DNA from: Hydractinia symbiolongicarpus
Lineage: Eukaryota > Cnidaria > Hydrozoa > Anthoathecata > Hydractiniidae
Assembly (NCBI RefSeq): GCF_029227915.1
Contig: NC_079883.1
Location: 27,218,001-27,282,000, forward strand
DNA: 64,000 bases
Direction: 5' to 3'
Part shown: positions 62,870 through 64,000 of the stretch, piece after piece
Layout: each line of letters opens with the position of its first letter
How positions within the stretch are numbered: the first letter of the stretch is position 1
Position numbers and translations under genes: made by a program
Notes under the pieces: generated by a model
Told to the model about the DNA's origin: nothing
What the model saw: only the letters and a program-made list of their open reading frames with translations
The model's database searches: none

Positions 62870-64000
62870 ATGGCAGAAGGAATTGAATCAGCCATAAAAT
62901 TTTTAAAAGAATTACGAATGGTACTTGAACCATCATTTGGACCATATGGAAAAGATATTTTATTAAAAAGCAATACTGGTAAGACGTATGTTACAAAGAG
63001 TGGTTTATCTGTCTTACGTCAACTTGAAATTAAACATCCCATGGGTGCGTTAATAAAAAACAACATTGACTGCTTTTCACGATGTACTGGTGATTTATGC
63101 AAGACATTTGCACTTGTTTTAACACATCTCATTGAATCAATACATTCTAAGTTCATTAATGATGTCTCATCAACAAAAGCAAGAGATATGCAGAGCTTGC
63201 TCAGTTGTTTGAGTATGTCTTTTACAAAAATAGCATCTTTTCTCTCGCTAGATGTTATTTATTTTGCTTTGAATAAACATTTAAAGTCGTTGAATCTCGA
63301 TCCTGGTGAGTTGCATGGGAATTATTTTGATGGTGTTTTAGAAGCATCGTTAGCAAGTAAACATAACATGCAAACAAAAAATATTATCAAAGGAATCATA
63401 AAAGACGTTTTTAAAATACTAAGTTTTACTTTTGAAAATCTTGAATATCTGATATATAACTTTGAAATGGTTTGTGTCAATGTCCATGGTTTGCCTTTAA
63501 ATTATTCGAGAGTAATTACTGGCGCCATCATCGAAAGAGAATGTGTCCCTTCCTGTATTGATTGGCAGAATTGTTGTTTTATTGTGTTATGTGGAGATCT
63601 TTCGCGTGCAAGTGGTGATGATATTTTTCTAAACTTGACTAAAGACTGTTCGATTCAAGCCCAACTAGATGCTACAGTGACAAGCTACCAAAACTTGATA
63701 AACGTTTTGAAGCATAAGAAAATCAACATCATTTTTGCTGAGCAATCATTACCTAAACAACTTGGTTTTTTGTTGCAATCAAATCAAATAGCGTATGTTG
63801 AACATGTGTTAAAAGATGATTTACTACATTTATGTTCTTTGTACGAAACATCATTTCTTTCCGGTTTGTATGATATCTTCTTTCTCGAAGAAAATGTAAT
63901 TGGTCAGATCTCTTTTTTTAAATCATGTACACTTGGTAAACAAGTATGCTGCCATCTTGGACCAGCTGTATTGACCAACAAGAAGCGACCAAATTTAAAA
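62870..64000 (+). CDS. BBS10: BBS10-like chaperonin protein, N-terminal part
   Basis: A single open frame of 377 codons starts at ATG 62870 and is still open at the window edge, so the gene is truncated here. The N-terminus follows group II chaperonin (CCT) subunits in the divergent form seen in BBS10: LEPSFGPYGKDILL, TYVTKSGLSVLRQLEIKHPMG, then CTGDLCKTFALVLTHLI. Further matches to BBS10 are the GLPLNYSRVITGAIIERE segment and KQVCCHLGPAVLTNKK. In canonical chaperonins the nucleotide-site motif is GDGTT; here it is GDLCKT, so ATPase activity is doubtful. BBS10 works with MKKS and BBS12 to assemble the BBSome, which traffics membrane proteins in cilia. No intron is seen, as is common for BBS10. 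The start lies seven bases after an AG preceded by a weak pyrimidine tract. MKKS or BBS12 are less likely alternatives. Confidence 0.85.
   Translation, partial: MAEGIESAIKFLKELRMVLEPSFGPYGKDILLKSNTGKTYVTKSGLSVLRQLEIKHPMGALIKNNIDCFSRCTGDLCKTFALVLTHLIESIHSKFINDVSSTKARDMQSLLSCLSMSFTKIASFLSLDVIYFALNKHLKSLNLDPGELHGNYFDGVLEASLASKHNMQTKNIIKGIIKDVFKILSFTFENLEYLIYNFEMVCVNVHGLPLNYSRVITGAIIERECVPSCIDWQNCCFIVLCGDLSRASGDDIFLNLTKDCSIQAQLDATVTSYQNLINVLKHKKINIIFAEQSLPKQLGFLLQSNQIAYVEHVLKDDLLHLCSLYETSFLSGLYDIFFLEENVIGQISFFKSCTLGKQVCCHLGPAVLTNKKRPNLK

Noticed and set aside
1-64000. CRISPR arrays, bacterial operons, prophage or plasmid features
   Set aside because: The sequence is clearly eukaryotic nuclear DNA; tandem repeats present are minisatellites without unique spacers.

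Overview
The window is AT-rich nuclear DNA from an animal. Evidence for this: long GT-AG introns, widely spaced small exons, many dispersed repeats, and orthologues of metazoan genes. A two-RRM RBPMS/MEC-8 gene, a GPR137 gene, a BBS10 gene and a Penelope-like retroelement of the kind common in cnidarians together suggest an early-branching animal. A cnidarian, possibly a hydrozoan, is my best guess, but that is inference.

Layout. 1-13.3 kb: no convincing complete gene; one orphan candidate first exon (2808-2918), a 128-bp tandem triplication and fragments of interspersed repeats. 13.3-22.6 kb (+): a 14-exon gene for a 332-residue protein with two RRMs, related to nematode MEC-8 and to RBPMS/couch potato. 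22.6-28.9 kb: intergenic, with degenerate tandem repeats. 28.9-44.8 kb (-): 14 exons, 5' end not found, of a protein with a PH domain near the N-terminus and a RUN-like domain at the C-terminus that resembles RUSC/iporin proteins. Its introns carry MITE-like elements. 44.8-53.9 kb: a repeat island with a nearly intact Penelope-like element (-), two hairpins and a 652-bp terminal-inverted-repeat element. 53.9-60.9 kb (+): a complete 8-exon GPR137 gene for a 426-residue seven-transmembrane lysosomal protein. 62.9-64.0 kb (+): the first 377 codons of a BBS10-like chaperonin gene that runs off the window.

The host genes do not form an obvious pathway: an RNA-binding splicing regulator, a probable membrane-traffic adaptor, a lysosomal membrane protein and a ciliary chaperonin-like protein. 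The most unusual content is (i) the PH plus RUSC-like RUN architecture without a terminal SH3, (ii) two separate inverted-repeat elements with different ends that share one 53-bp internal minisatellite, and (iii) the Penelope-like element, which has 58-bp inverted arms and a hammerhead-like motif beside one arm.

All exon models were made by hand from reading-frame continuity, splice sites and family resemblance recalled from memory. No alignment or transcript data were available.
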